This document shows positions 38,707-47,991 of a stretch of 64,000 nt of DNA, in pieces (the first letter of the stretch is position 1; each line of letters starts with the position of its first letter). A model generated the notes under the pieces. It had not been told where the DNA came from and ran no database searches. It was given only the letters and a program-made list of their open reading frames with translations. This DNA comes from Synechococcales cyanobacterium C42_A2020_086 (GTDB taxonomy: Bacteria > Cyanobacteriota > Cyanobacteriia > Elainellales > Elainellaceae): contig JACYLU010000036.1 of assembly GCA_015272325.1 (NCBI GenBank), forward strand, positions 310,001 to 374,000. The letters are read 5' to 3'. A program made the translations under genes and the position numbers.

Positions 38707-39915
38707 TTAGCGTAGTCCCCGGGCTTGGGCATAGCTCAAGGGTGCCTTGATCCAATCGTTTTCTTGAAAGCGGCGGTAGCGGAATAGGTGCAGCAGCTCT
38801 ACGGATTCGTTCATCGGCTCCAGAATCAAGCGGCTCACCAGGTCGCCGACGACTGGGCTGAGCTTGTAACCATGCCCGCTAAAGCCAACGGCGCAGTAGA
38901 GTCCGGGCACATCGTCTAGCCGGTCAATGATCGGCTGATAGTCAGGGGTGACGCCCCAAATGCCAGAATAGGTTTCGGTAATGGGTGCATGGGTCAGGCT
39001 AGGGCAGCGGCGAATCAGCTTTTGATGCAGCTTGTCGCAGATGTCAGGAAACAATTGTCCTTGAAACTGCTCGGCATCCGACAGGGCAAACTGAGCATGA
39101 TACTTAGGATCCGAGTTGCCAATCCGGGTGTAGGGCTGCTCGGCATCAGAGCGGATATAGCAGAGATTAATCAAATCTGACACGACCGGATGAACGGTTG
39201 CTACCTCGGTTGGTCGCTCGACCACAACGACATGCTCCACAATTGGCGTCACTGGAAATTCCAGTCCCAACTGAGTCGCAAACTGGCGCGCCCACGGTCC
39301 AACACAGTCCACCACCGTGCGGGTATGGATAGCTCCCTGCGGCGTCACCACTCCTTCAATTCGCCCTTCAGCATCCAGGTTAATTCCAAGAACCGGGGTT
39401 TCGGTGCGAATCTCTGCCCCCAAATCGCTAGCTCGCTGAGCGAGGGCTGCCGTGGTTTGGGGCGGGCTGCCGTAGCCTGAATCCGGCTCATAGGCAATGG
39501 CGGCGACATCGCTGAGATCCAGCAGCGGACCGCAAACTTGCTGAAGCTGCTGTGCCTCGGCTAAGTCAACCCGAATTCCCATCTGCTGATGCATCGCCAC
39601 CACCTGATGCAGCGTTTCCACATCTGCTTCACCGACCAGCACAAAATAGCCGCAGGCATGAAAGCCGGCATCATAGCCACCAAAGCGCTCGCCAAAGTGA
39701 TGAAATAGCTGTAGCGACTGCTGCGCCAGTTTTGCTAGTACCGGGTGGGTATAGTGGGTGCGAATAATGCCAATGCCTTTGCCAGAAGCACCATTCGCAA
39801 GCTGCTTCTGCTCTAACAGGATGACCTTTTTCACGCCCTTTTCCGCTAGATGCAGAGCGATAGAAGCTCCGATGCAGCCTCCCCCAACTACGACGATATC
39901 TGCGGTTTCCGTCAT
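38707..39915 (-). CDS. FAD-dependent oxidoreductase, sarcosine oxidase beta-like
   Basis: 402 residues of the DAO family. FAD-binding IVVVGGGCIGASIALHLAEKG at the N-terminus, GKGIGIIRTHYTHP, and the C-terminal flavin loop VGFSGHGYKLSPVVGDLV. Closest in style to monomeric or beta-subunit sarcosine/dimethylglycine oxidases, which oxidise N-methyl amines to formaldehyde or methylene-THF. I see no covalent-flavin motif to prove the substrate. It is on the same strand and 233 bases downstream of the glutamine-synthetase-like gene. An amine or N-methyl amino acid substrate is inferred from family and neighbours. Confidence 0.85.
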   Translation of the reverse strand: MTETADIVVVGGGCIGASIALHLAEKGVKKVILLEQKQLANGASGKGIGIIRTHYTHPVLAKLAQQSLQLFHHFGERFGGYDAGFHACGYFVLVGEADVETLHQVVAMHQQMGIRVDLAEAQQLQQVCGPLLDLSDVAAIAYEPDSGYGSPPQTTAALAQRASDLGAEIRTETPVLGINLDAEGRIEGVVTPQGAIHTRTVVDCVGPWARQFATQLGLEFPVTPIVEHVVVVERPTEVATVHPVVSDLINLCYIRSDAEQPYTRIGNSDPKYHAQFALSDAEQFQGQLFPDICDKLHQKLIRRCPSLTHAPITETYSGIWGVTPDYQPIIDRLDDVPGLYCAVGFSGHGYKLSPVVGDLVSRLILEPMNESVELLHLFRYRRFQENDWIKAPLSYAQARGLR

Positions 39916-40148
39916 GAATGCCTTAGCCTAAGATTGAACAGATTGAACCCGAAATGGAGCCAGAACCTAAAACGCTGATGACTGCTCTGATGTCTACGCT
40001 CTGATATCTACAGTAACTATTGCAGCAAGCTGCATTGAATTGATATTTAACTGAGATTGAACTTGTATTTATTTCTATCCATGCTTATTGACTCCTACCT
40101 CGCTCGACAATTTACCATGCTGCTTCTAGTTACTGTTCTTGATTTTCC

Positions 40149-41657
40149 TCAAGGTAGACAGTCCAGATACATTTCCATATCCCAATCACTGGTGGTTGCC
40201 AGGAACTTTTCCCATTCATCTCGTTTATACCAGTGATAGAGATCATACATTTCACCGGGCAAAGCGGAGCGAATCACGTTATCTTCAGCCAAGCGATCCA
40301 ACGCTTCTCCCAGAGACATCGGCAGTTTTTTCACTTGCTTTCCGGCTTCCATGGCTTCATAGAGGTTGCGCTGCTCCGGTTCACCAGGATCAAGATTGCG
40401 CTGGATGCCGTCATCAAAGGCTTTTAGCAGAGCGGCCGCCATCAGGTAGGGGTTGACCATCGAATCAACCGCCCGGTACTCAAACCGTCCGGGAGCCGAG
40501 ACCCGCAGCCCGCAAGTGCGATTTTGGAAGCCCCAGTCGGCATAGACAGGTGCCCAGAGTCCCGTATCCCAGAGGCGGCGGTAAGAGTTAACCGTTGAAG
40601 CCCCGATTGCGGTTAAAGCTGGGAGATGCTCGATGACGCCGCCAATGCACTGCAAGCCCACTGGTCCGGGCAGAGTTTTGGAGTGACCGGCCATCGGCAG
40701 GAAGGTATTTTCACCGCCGCGATTGTAGGTGAACACCTGCGGCAGCCCCGGCAGAGACTCAAAGCCAAAGGATTTTAGCCCAGATTCTCCACCCCGCCAC
40801 AGCGAGAGGTTGTGGTGGCAGCCCGATGCCGAGACGCCCATGAACGGCTTGGACATGAAGCAGGCAATCAAGTTGAATTCGCGGGCCACCTGAGCACAAA
40901 TCTGGCGATAGGTAGTGAGGCGGTCGCAGGTACGCAGAGCATCGTCGAAGGTAAAGTTCAGCTCGAGCTGCCCCGGCGCATCTTCGTGATCGCCCTGGAT
41001 CATATCGAGTCCCATTGCCTGCCCGTACTCGATGACGCGCAAAAAGACCGGCCGCAGCTCCTCGAATTGGTCGATGTGATAACAGTTGGGCTTGGTAACG
41101 CCGCCGGCGGGCTTACCGTCCGGTGCTTTTTTTAGCCACATCATTTCCGGTTCGCAGCCGTGGCGGAGCTGCAAGCCGTGCTGCTGCTGAAACTGAGCAT
41201 GGATGCGCTTGAGGTTGCCGCGACAGTCTGCCGTTAGGTAGGCTCCCGGATCGTTAGGTTCCTCGCGGTTGCGGAAGCAGGTACAGAAGACCCGCGCCAC
41301 GCGCTTGTCCCAGGGGAGCTGGCAGAAAGTTTCCGGATCGGGAATGGCGACGAGTTCTGAGGCTTCGGGACCGTAGCCAATGTAGTTGCGATGACGATCA
41401 ACGTAGAGATTGGCCATCGAGCCGTAGACGAGCTGAATGCCGCGATCGGCGATCGTTTCCCAGTGATCGGCGGGCACCCCTTTGCCAACAATTCGCCCGG
41501 TAACCGAGACGAACTGATAATAGATGTACTGGATGCCTAGTTCGTTGATTTTTTCCCGCACCTGCCGCACCCAGTCGGCGCGCTGCTCGTCGGCAACGTG
41601 GTGCTCTAAATCGGTTAGCGTTTGGGCGGTGTTTGCCTTTACTAGAACGTCAGTCAC
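40149..41657 (-). CDS. Glutamine synthetase family ligase
   Basis: About 502 residues from a GTG at 41657, chosen because GGAGG lies seven bases upstream; the longer frame to 41780 would overlap the preceding gene and has no homology. Family marks: GCEPEMMW, GDHEDAPGQLELNF, GVSASGCHHNLSLW, NSYRRLWDTGLWAPVYADWGFQNRTCGLRV and RFEYRAVDSMVNPYLMAAALLKAFDDG. It diverges from housekeeping GlnA, so it probably joins glutamate to an amine other than ammonia (gamma-glutamylation of a methylamine or polyamine), consistent with the sarcosine-oxidase-like and PhyH neighbours. Substrate not determined. Confidence 0.88.
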   Translation of the reverse strand: MTDVLVKANTAQTLTDLEHHVADEQRADWVRQVREKINELGIQYIYYQFVSVTGRIVGKGVPADHWETIADRGIQLVYGSMANLYVDRHRNYIGYGPEASELVAIPDPETFCQLPWDKRVARVFCTCFRNREEPNDPGAYLTADCRGNLKRIHAQFQQQHGLQLRHGCEPEMMWLKKAPDGKPAGGVTKPNCYHIDQFEELRPVFLRVIEYGQAMGLDMIQGDHEDAPGQLELNFTFDDALRTCDRLTTYRQICAQVAREFNLIACFMSKPFMGVSASGCHHNLSLWRGGESGLKSFGFESLPGLPQVFTYNRGGENTFLPMAGHSKTLPGPVGLQCIGGVIEHLPALTAIGASTVNSYRRLWDTGLWAPVYADWGFQNRTCGLRVSAPGRFEYRAVDSMVNPYLMAAALLKAFDDGIQRNLDPGEPEQRNLYEAMEAGKQVKKLPMSLGEALDRLAEDNVIRSALPGEMYDLYHWYKRDEWEKFLATTSDWDMEMYLDCLP

Positions 41658-41715
41658 TGCCAGTCCTCCAGGGGTAGGTACAAGAGGGTCGTTCGGGTGC
41701 TCGTCTGCATCGCCA

Positions 41716-42447
41716 TCAGAAGGGAAAGGGTTTCCAGGGAATCCAAGTCGCCCATAGCTGCGCCAAAGTGCCGTCGGCAATTAGCGCCTCCAACGTTCGA
41801 TTCAAAGCGTCTGCTAATTCGGGCTGATCGCGATTCACGGCAATGCCAAAAGGAACGCGAGTTGGCACACTAAAGGCAATGCGCAGGCGATCATCCTCTT
41901 CGGCCGCTACCAGCAGCACCAGCTCGTCGTCGATCAGGGCATCAATGGCTCCAGTTCTAAGGGCGTCCAGCATTTCGGGCAACACCTGATCGCTACCCGG
42001 AAACGCCACAATCTCAACGTTCTCAAATTGCTCTGCCAGCTCTAGATTGGTGCTGTTCGCCAGCCCACCCACACGTAGCCCCGCCAAGTCTTGGGGAGTG
42101 GTGGCTGTACAGTCAGCCCGTACCAATACCGCTTCATCGAACACACCATAGGGGCGAGTGAACTGTGCCCAAGCTTGGCGTTCCGGCGTAATAGCTTGAT
42201 TAAACCAAACCACATCGGACTTGCCGGATTGTAGGCTGGTGTAGAAGTCCGCCATCGGCAAGTTGTGCCAGACCGGTTCTAGCCCCAAGCGATCGCATAC
42301 CGCTCGCGTCACGGCTGGTTCATAACCGAGAGGAATACCGTCCGCCACATAACTCATAGGACGAGCATCAAAGGCGCTAGCAATAATCGTGAGAGCGCCC
42401 GGATGAATTGTCTTGATCAGCTTGAGAGAATTAGAATCGCTTATCAT
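41716..42447 (-). CDS. Solute-binding (SBP_bac_3) protein without signal peptide
   Basis: 243 residues of the amino-acid-type periplasmic binding fold (GYEPAVTRAVCDRLGLEPVWHNLP, DVVWFNQAITPERQAWAQFTRPYG, LAGLRVGGLANSTN, GAIDALIDDELV). The N-terminus is MISDSNSLKLIKTIHPGALTI and shows no signal peptide or lipobox. No permease or ATPase gene is nearby. It may be cytoplasmic, an enzyme-like relative, or have a wrongly placed start; no better upstream start is in frame. 20 bases after the PhyH gene and 58 before the ligase gene: one operon. Confidence 0.8.
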   Translation of the reverse strand: MISDSNSLKLIKTIHPGALTIIASAFDARPMSYVADGIPLGYEPAVTRAVCDRLGLEPVWHNLPMADFYTSLQSGKSDVVWFNQAITPERQAWAQFTRPYGVFDEAVLVRADCTATTPQDLAGLRVGGLANSTNLELAEQFENVEIVAFPGSDQVLPEMLDALRTGAIDALIDDELVLLVAAEEDDRLRIAFSVPTRVPFGIAVNRDQPELADALNRTLEALIADGTLAQLWATWIPWKPFPF

Positions 42448-42466
42448 GTTAAATCTGATTTTGAAC

Positions 42467-43375
42467 CTATGAACGGCTCACCATCTGCGGCTGTTTTAAG
42501 ATTGACAGTGCATCTCCACAGTAATCTTTTAGATGCGGCGAACGGTATCCGTCTCGCGTCCATAGGATGGGGAAAAAGCTTTCATCCATCGTGCTATCAC
42601 CAATTCGCTTGTAGCGTCCGTAGATGTATCCTGGCTGTGTATCTCGGAATTGAGCAGCAGAGGATAGCGTGTGTATCCCCAAACTACGCCGCACTCGGTC
42701 AGTGCGCTGATTGGGTCCGGAACCATGCCACATCCAGCCGTGATGAAACACGCAGCCGCCTGCCGGAATCTCCACGGGCACAATGTCGGGATTGGCAAGG
42801 CCTGCTTTGGCTGCAGCCCGCATCATTGTCGCTCGATAGTCGTGCTCTGGCGCATGAAAATCGCCGATTTCAGTGACCAACTCCCAGCGATGAGAACCAC
42901 GCACATATTCGATCGTTCCTGTATCGCGATGGGTATCGTCCAAGGCAATCCAGCAGGTGATCATCTCCGGCGGATCGATATAGCTGATGTAGGTAGCATC
43001 CTGATGCAGCGCCACCGCCTTGCCACCCGCCGGCTTAAACCAAAGGCTATCTTGACCGATGCGTGCCCCCGGCCAGCCCGCCAGTAAAGCACTGATGCGA
43101 CCGATCTCCGCCGAGAGGACCACGCTGGCCACAGTGCGATCGCATTTCCAAACATTGCACATCTCCCGCGTCACGTCCGGCAAACTCAACCCAGGACGCC
43201 AGTACCACTCATCGGGATACATGCCCGTCTCAAAGTGACCAGCAAAGAGCGGCTCAATTTTGCTCACCAATCGCGCTACCCAATCGGCGTCTAAAAACCG
43301 CTCAATCACCAAAAAACCGTCTGCTTGAAACTGCTGGATTTGAGCGTCGGTAATCGGAGTGGAATTGTTATTCAT
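42467..43375 (-). CDS. Phytanoyl-CoA dioxygenase family (PhyH) oxygenase
   Basis: 302 residues, non-haem Fe(II)/2-oxoglutarate oxygenase of the PhyH superfamily. Iron ligands in ALHQDATY (H-x-D) and the distal His in GWMWHGSGPNQ, followed by R for 2OG (RTDRVRRSLGIH). PhyH enzymes hydroxylate small molecules (phytanoyl-CoA, ectoine, N-methylated or phosphonate substrates). ATG 43375 is chosen over an upstream TTG. First gene of the minus-strand operon PhyH, binding protein, ligase, FAD oxidase. Confidence 0.88.
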   Translation of the reverse strand: MNNNSTPITDAQIQQFQADGFLVIERFLDADWVARLVSKIEPLFAGHFETGMYPDEWYWRPGLSLPDVTREMCNVWKCDRTVASVVLSAEIGRISALLAGWPGARIGQDSLWFKPAGGKAVALHQDATYISYIDPPEMITCWIALDDTHRDTGTIEYVRGSHRWELVTEIGDFHAPEHDYRATMMRAAAKAGLANPDIVPVEIPAGGCVFHHGWMWHGSGPNQRTDRVRRSLGIHTLSSAAQFRDTQPGYIYGRYKRIGDSTMDESFFPILWTRDGYRSPHLKDYCGDALSILKQPQMVSRS

Positions 43376-43605
43376 AGAGCGCAAAGCACATTTATGGCGT
43401 CATCTCAGGCCTTTTTGTCAATCGGTGCATTAAGTCCTAAACACTAATTCCAAATAATTGTGTCTCAATTTGCCTGATCTATCTAGTTTGTGTGCGATTC
43501 TCTATCGCTTTGCAATTCTCTAGCGGTCAGCTTTTTGCGACACTAGTTTGCGACTGCTGTGTTTGTGATTTCTTGATTTAATTTGTGATCCACTTGTGAC
43601 ATCAA

Positions 43606-43627
43606 ACTATCAACAGACTATCAACAA
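43606..43627. repeat. 11-bp tandem duplication
   Basis: actatcaacag / actatcaacaa. Confidence 0.9.
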
Positions 43628-43742
43628 AGAACTCTGTTCTGCTTCGGCTAATTCAAGTCAAGAGCGGCAACTCTCAACCTGCAATCCAACGAAGATATTG
43701 AAAATAGGTGGTTAGCGTGGAGATAATTGACGATCTAATTTT

Positions 43743-43762
43743 TCACTCTAGCTCACTCTAGC
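43743..43762. repeat. Perfect 10-bp tandem duplication
   Basis: tcactctagc twice. Confidence 0.9.
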
Positions 43763-43994
43763 TTGTTATAATAACTGGCGGTTTCTTGGGAAAGTGTATT
43801 GAGCACTACGATATCCTTCTGTTGAATCTCAATCCCTAAGAGAGTACGAGAAAGCAGAAAAAAGGCAAGCCTGTTGGCTCACCTTGTCGAGGATGCTGGA
43901 AACGTTTAGGAGACGTAACTGAAGAGTAAATATCCCTAATAAAATGCCTTGCACTGCGGACGGTCCAAAGCATGCTAGGGTGAACACTGCTTGG

Positions 43995-44402
43995 CTATTG
44001 GCGTCTGTATCTCCGGGTAATCGAGCGACGTTTGCGCTGAACAGCAGCTCCACCGATGCCCAGCATACCGAGCAGTGCTAGAGGCTGTAGGGAGTTACGA
44101 GTGGCGCGCTCCCAGCGAGCCGAATTGGCCTCAGGTGCGGGTCGAGAGGGGGAGCTAGGCTGCGATAAGCCCACAAGAGAGAGCGCGCTAGCCAGAATCA
44201 AAGCCCCCAATGTCGCTGAATTGGTAGACGGCGCAGGCGGAGTACTTTCTCGCCCCATCGTGTAGGACTTGTAGAGGAAGTACAGCACAATTAACGCCGT
44301 GAGGATAATCAGGACCCCGATCACCGCTGGATTATTGGCAAAGGTGTAGATTGGTCCCTTGGCTTCCGAGAATTCCTGAAAGGTCTTGAATGGGCTACTC
44401 AT
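43995..44402 (-). CDS. Small membrane protein downstream of amt
   Basis: 135 residues. Cytoplasmic-type N-terminus (SSPFKTFQEFSEAKGPIYTF), membrane helix about 26-46 (AVIGVLIILTALIVLYFLY), Pro/Ser linker, a second hydrophobic stretch about 64-79 (LGALILASALSLVGL), a third about 107-118, and a highly basic C-terminus (QRKRRSITRRYRRQ). AAGGAGGAG lies seven bases before the ATG, and the gene begins 13 bases after the amt stop, so it is translated from the same message. I do not recognise the family; an accessory or regulatory subunit of the transporter is a guess from position. Confidence 0.7.
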   Translation of the reverse strand: MSSPFKTFQEFSEAKGPIYTFANNPAVIGVLIILTALIVLYFLYKSYTMGRESTPPAPSTNSATLGALILASALSLVGLSQPSSPSRPAPEANSARWERATRNSLQPLALLGMLGIGGAAVQRKRRSITRRYRRQ

Positions 44403-44415
44403 CGTTGGCTCCTCC

Positions 44416-45825
44416 TTATTCTGCGGCTAGTTCAGATGAACCCCGGACAGACGTAGCGGCCATCCGATTGGCGGCGTTTTGCGTTACGAAGCTCATTGTG
44501 GCGTATTCGGGATAGCCCTCGACGCCTAAATCAGCAATATCCAACCCTTCGATCTCTTCCTGGCGAGAAACCCGCAGCAGATGCAGCTTTTTCAGGACCC
44601 AGCTGGTACCATATCCTGGAATAAACCCGAGCAGCACGACGCAAAGCACCGCCCCCAGGAGCTGTCCGAAGAAATTAATCGGGGGTACCGCGTCACCTTG
44701 AGGAAAACCAGCCGCCGCAATCCCAACAATAACGCTGCCAAAGAGACCGCAAAATCCGTGAACGCCAACGGCACCCACGGCATCGTCAATCCCTAGGCGC
44801 TCAACAAACACAATCACCTTGGGCATCAAGTATGCACCGACAAAGGCAATCACAATGGCCAGAGCCGGATGGTAGATATCCATACCTCCTGCCGCCGAGA
44901 TGATGCCTGCTAGGGCACCAGAAATCGTGAAGAAGGGATCTGCCTTCGACGAGATATAGGCCGCAACTAATCCGGCAGCCAGCGACAGAGTCGTGGTCAC
45001 TCCGATTGAAGCCAGGGTCATTGGAGTGCCGTAGATCGTGGTTCCAGCTTCATAGCCGGGCAAGACAATTAGGCAGGCTGCTAGGAACGCGTAAAAGCCG
45101 ACGAAAATCAGCATCAGCCCCACCATGGTTAGCGGCAGGTTGTGGGGAAGGATCGGGCGCGGTTTGCCGTTCTCATCATATTTGCCAATCCGGGGACCCA
45201 GATTCAGCAGCACTCCCAAGGTAAAGAAGCCAGAGATTCCATGCACAATCCCAGAGCAGCCAAAGTCATGATAGCCGAGCGCGGTAAATAACCATCCGAA
45301 CGCATTCCAACCCCACGCCGCTCCCACAAGCCAAGTGAAGCTGCCTAGGACAATCGAAAGAATCAGATAAGCACCAATTTTCACCCGCTCGATTAATGCC
45401 CCGGAAAGAATCGAAGCGGTAGTCATGGCAAACAGCGCGAAGGCAAACCAGAACACCCCGGTTAGATGATCGGCCGTATTGGGACCCAACGCCGGTGACC
45501 AGGGGTAGGAGGCTTCGACGTAGGGCATCACCGCCGCCACAGTTTCGTTTGCCTCAGGGTTGGTCCAGGGGCCGAGAATGCCGCCCGTGACGGGAAACAG
45601 CGGGAAGGCGTTGTAGACCCACCACCCAAATAAAAAGAAGGTTAACCCCACGCTGGCCAGCGTCAGCAGGTTCTTGACCATGGTAGCGAGCACGTTCTTT
45701 GTGCGGGAAGCTCCTCCTTCATAGGCAAGGAAACCTGCATGAATGAGCAGCATAAATACAGCAGCCCAGTAGTAGAAGGATTCTGATACAAACGTTCCGA
45801 GAAACTCTTGCGCTTCGGGAGACAT
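44416..45825 (-). CDS. amt: Ammonium transporter
   Basis: 469 residues, Amt/MEP/Rh family with about 11 membrane helices. The pore twin histidines are present (SGIVHGISGFF and GAVGVHGFCGLFG), as are the gate phenylalanine region and the C-terminal regulatory tail RVSRQEEIEGLDIADLGVEGYPEY, the site where PII proteins act in relatives. No signal peptide is evident, as in some cyanobacterial Amt. It lies between a nitrogen-related minus-strand operon and a plus-strand catabolic-type set, so may import ammonium or methylammonium released by those enzymes. No GTA-N8-TAC NtcA site was found upstream. Confidence 0.93.
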   Translation of the reverse strand: MSPEAQEFLGTFVSESFYYWAAVFMLLIHAGFLAYEGGASRTKNVLATMVKNLLTLASVGLTFFLFGWWVYNAFPLFPVTGGILGPWTNPEANETVAAVMPYVEASYPWSPALGPNTADHLTGVFWFAFALFAMTTASILSGALIERVKIGAYLILSIVLGSFTWLVGAAWGWNAFGWLFTALGYHDFGCSGIVHGISGFFTLGVLLNLGPRIGKYDENGKPRPILPHNLPLTMVGLMLIFVGFYAFLAACLIVLPGYEAGTTIYGTPMTLASIGVTTTLSLAAGLVAAYISSKADPFFTISGALAGIISAAGGMDIYHPALAIVIAFVGAYLMPKVIVFVERLGIDDAVGAVGVHGFCGLFGSVIVGIAAAGFPQGDAVPPINFFGQLLGAVLCVVLLGFIPGYGTSWVLKKLHLLRVSRQEEIEGLDIADLGVEGYPEYATMSFVTQNAANRMAATSVRGSSELAAE

Positions 45826-46486
45826 AACTTAGCGTTGAGATAAGCGACAACGAAACAAAAGAATCAAATCGAAAAAACGGCTGAATTTAGGTTTGAATCT
45901 ACTCTCTTGAGTCTGCTCTCAGCTCGACACAGGGTTCAGATACACACAACATCGCGCCTCAGCCTACCTGAGCAGCGAAAACTCCGTTCTAGTGACAAAG
46001 ATTACAAAGACATGACCTGAGACATTGCATTCACCACCAAGTGGGCGGTGCTACTATCCCAGGGCAGACACATACAAGGGCAGCCTGCATCAGCAAGACC
46101 GCAACACGCCACCGTCAGAATCTTAGAGAACAATGATTAAAACTTAGTAAAGACGACTTGTTATGACAAATTTGTATTCAAATTGACCATCAGAGCTTTT
46201 TCAGCAGTTTGGCGTGCAGCGAGATCAGGCTGTTTGGGACACAGCGGCTATCATTCCTGACCTCAGTATCATTGCTGTATCGAAGATTGCAACTCAATGG
46301 GGCTACACCTCAACTGGCCTGGAATCCCTAGGGATGAACACTTCGCTGCAGGGGAATAGTGGGGTAATATCGGATTCAGTTGTTGCTGGCAGCTCGACTG
46401 CAGCGCTGTACAACCGTTATTTCGATGATTTTCGATCGGCTTGAGCTTGAGTCTATTTGTTCAACATCACACCTTTAATTAAGCCC
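45826..46486. other. Divergent promoter region between amt and the acyl-CoA dehydrogenase-like gene
   Basis: 661 bases. No NtcA box of the GTA-N8-TAC form. A plus-strand frame at 46214-46444 (76 codons) has no ribosome site and no similarity I recognise; I do not call it. The leader of the downstream gene could be read from a TTG at 46457, but the ATG at 46487 fits the family better. Confidence 0.4.
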
Positions 46487-47923
46487 ATGACCGCAACTAA
46501 AACTTGGAACACAGAGGAATTCTGGGGACTCGGGTACGATTTTGACCCCCAATGGCTACTCACCCCAGCCCAACAAGAGCTGCAAGCGAAGCTGATTGAC
46601 CTGTGCGCCACGGTGCTTCGCCCCAATGCCATCGAGTCAGATCGGGAGTTGGTGTATCCTCGCAAGAACTTTGAGGCCCTGGCGTCCCTTGGCTTGCTGG
46701 GGCTGATCGTCCCTCAAGACTGGGGCGGGCTAGGCGAGAATCATGTCTGCGCTGCAATGGTGGTAGAAACAATTGCCCGCTACGGCTGCCCGAGCACGGC
46801 CATGTGCTACACGATGCATCTAGGTGCAGTGGCGGCACTGCTGTTCCGGGCACACCACAGCACTGAATTTCAAGACCTGCTGCGGCGGCTCGATCGCGAT
46901 GTGCTGATTGGCAGCCTGTCCTATTCTGATCCGGAAACCGGCTCTCACTTCTGGTATCCTGTCTCTTCGAAGGCCGAGCGAGTTGAGTCGGGCTGGCAGG
47001 TGCACAAGAAAGCCTCCTGGACGACTTCGGCTGGCTTTGCCGATTGGTACATTGTCCAGACAACCAGCCCCGAATTTGACGGCAACTACTCGGATTTGTC
47101 CTGCTTCCTGATCCTGGGCAATGAAGTCATAGCAGAACCCCAGAAGTGGGACGCGCTGGGGCTGCGGGGCAATCAGTCGGGGACGCTCTGCGTAGACGGC
47201 GTGACTGTACCCCTCAACCGTATGGTAGGACCCAAAGGCGACGGCACAGCTTCCAACGATGAGATTGTCGATCCCTTCTTCTTGCTCTGCTCCTCAGCCT
47301 GCTGGAACGGCATTGCCATGGGAGCCATCGATATTGCCAAGCGGCATGTAACTCGCAAAAAGCACGTGGATGTGGGCATGCGCGTGGCGGACTATCCCAC
47401 CATTCAAGACTATTTTGGGGAAGCCATCATCGACACCAACGCCTGCCGCTGCTTTACCTTCTCGATGGGCAAGCTGATGGACGATTTGACGAACCAATGC
47501 GATTGGTCGATCCATGCCGATCTCACCGCACTGCCGCGGGCTACATACTTGCCCTGGTACTGGCAAATCAAATTTGCGGCAGCCAAAAACGTTGCCCATG
47601 TCTGCGACAAAATGCTGCATGCCTGCGGCGGTTCTGGCTTCAAGAAAGACATGGAAATCGAACGCTACCTGCGCGACGGCAAGGCCGGTTGGGTGATGGG
47701 TCCCACGAACGAGGTGCTGCGGCAGTTTGTGGGCAAGCTGGCGCTGCTCGGCTTCGACAGCCTCGACTACTGGAACCAAACCGTCAACGAGCGCGTGCTG
47801 CACAACGAAGTCAAGAAGCTCGACGCCGAAGGCAAACGCAAGCTGGCAGCCGAACTGCTACAACAAGCCGACGCCGAAGACCTACATCAAGCCATGAGAC
47901 CCCTCGTGGGCAGTGGTGTGTAG
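46487..47923 (+). CDS. Acyl-CoA dehydrogenase-fold flavoprotein
   Basis: 478 residues. ACAD pattern: N-terminal helical domain (LVYPRKNFEALASLGLLGLIVPQDWGGLG), beta domain (ASWTTSAGFADWYIVQTT, WDALGLRGNQSGTLCVDGVTVP), and C-terminal helical domain (CDKMLHACGGSGFKKDMEIERYLRDGKAGWVMGPTNEVLRQF). Members include true acyl-CoA dehydrogenases, nitroalkane oxidase and flavin monooxygenases. The usual catalytic-Glu context cannot be confirmed by eye, so the reaction is open. First gene of a plus-strand set with the MOSC and DUF1989-GcvT genes. Confidence 0.85.
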   Translation: MTATKTWNTEEFWGLGYDFDPQWLLTPAQQELQAKLIDLCATVLRPNAIESDRELVYPRKNFEALASLGLLGLIVPQDWGGLGENHVCAAMVVETIARYGCPSTAMCYTMHLGAVAALLFRAHHSTEFQDLLRRLDRDVLIGSLSYSDPETGSHFWYPVSSKAERVESGWQVHKKASWTTSAGFADWYIVQTTSPEFDGNYSDLSCFLILGNEVIAEPQKWDALGLRGNQSGTLCVDGVTVPLNRMVGPKGDGTASNDEIVDPFFLLCSSACWNGIAMGAIDIAKRHVTRKKHVDVGMRVADYPTIQDYFGEAIIDTNACRCFTFSMGKLMDDLTNQCDWSIHADLTALPRATYLPWYWQIKFAAAKNVAHVCDKMLHACGGSGFKKDMEIERYLRDGKAGWVMGPTNEVLRQFVGKLALLGFDSLDYWNQTVNERVLHNEVKKLDAEGKRKLAAELLQQADAEDLHQAMRPLVGSGV

Positions 47924-47991
47924 TCGCTCGACGGCTGAACCCAGAGGAGGGTGCGGCGTGCCTTCCTCTTTCATGTCTACCGGAGGAGCAT

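Larger units (their letters stand above)
43376..43994. other. Spacer upstream of the PhyH operon
   Basis: 619 bases without a supported gene. It contains tandem duplications at 43606-43627 and 43743-43762. The promoter of the PhyH operon is presumably near 43400-43600. A minus-strand frame at 43829-44053 has no features. Confidence 0.4.

Noticed and set aside
46214-46444. 76-codon plus-strand frame upstream of the ACAD-like gene
   Set aside because: No ribosome site and no recognisable sequence; likely part of the leader.
45826-46486. NtcA site for amt
   Set aside because: No GTA-N8-TAC was found in the spacer, so I do not claim nitrogen control by NtcA.
47497-47991. Upstream in-frame extension of the MOSC gene
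   Set aside because: It overlaps the ACAD-like gene in another frame; ATG 47992 has its own ribosome site and fits the family N-terminus.
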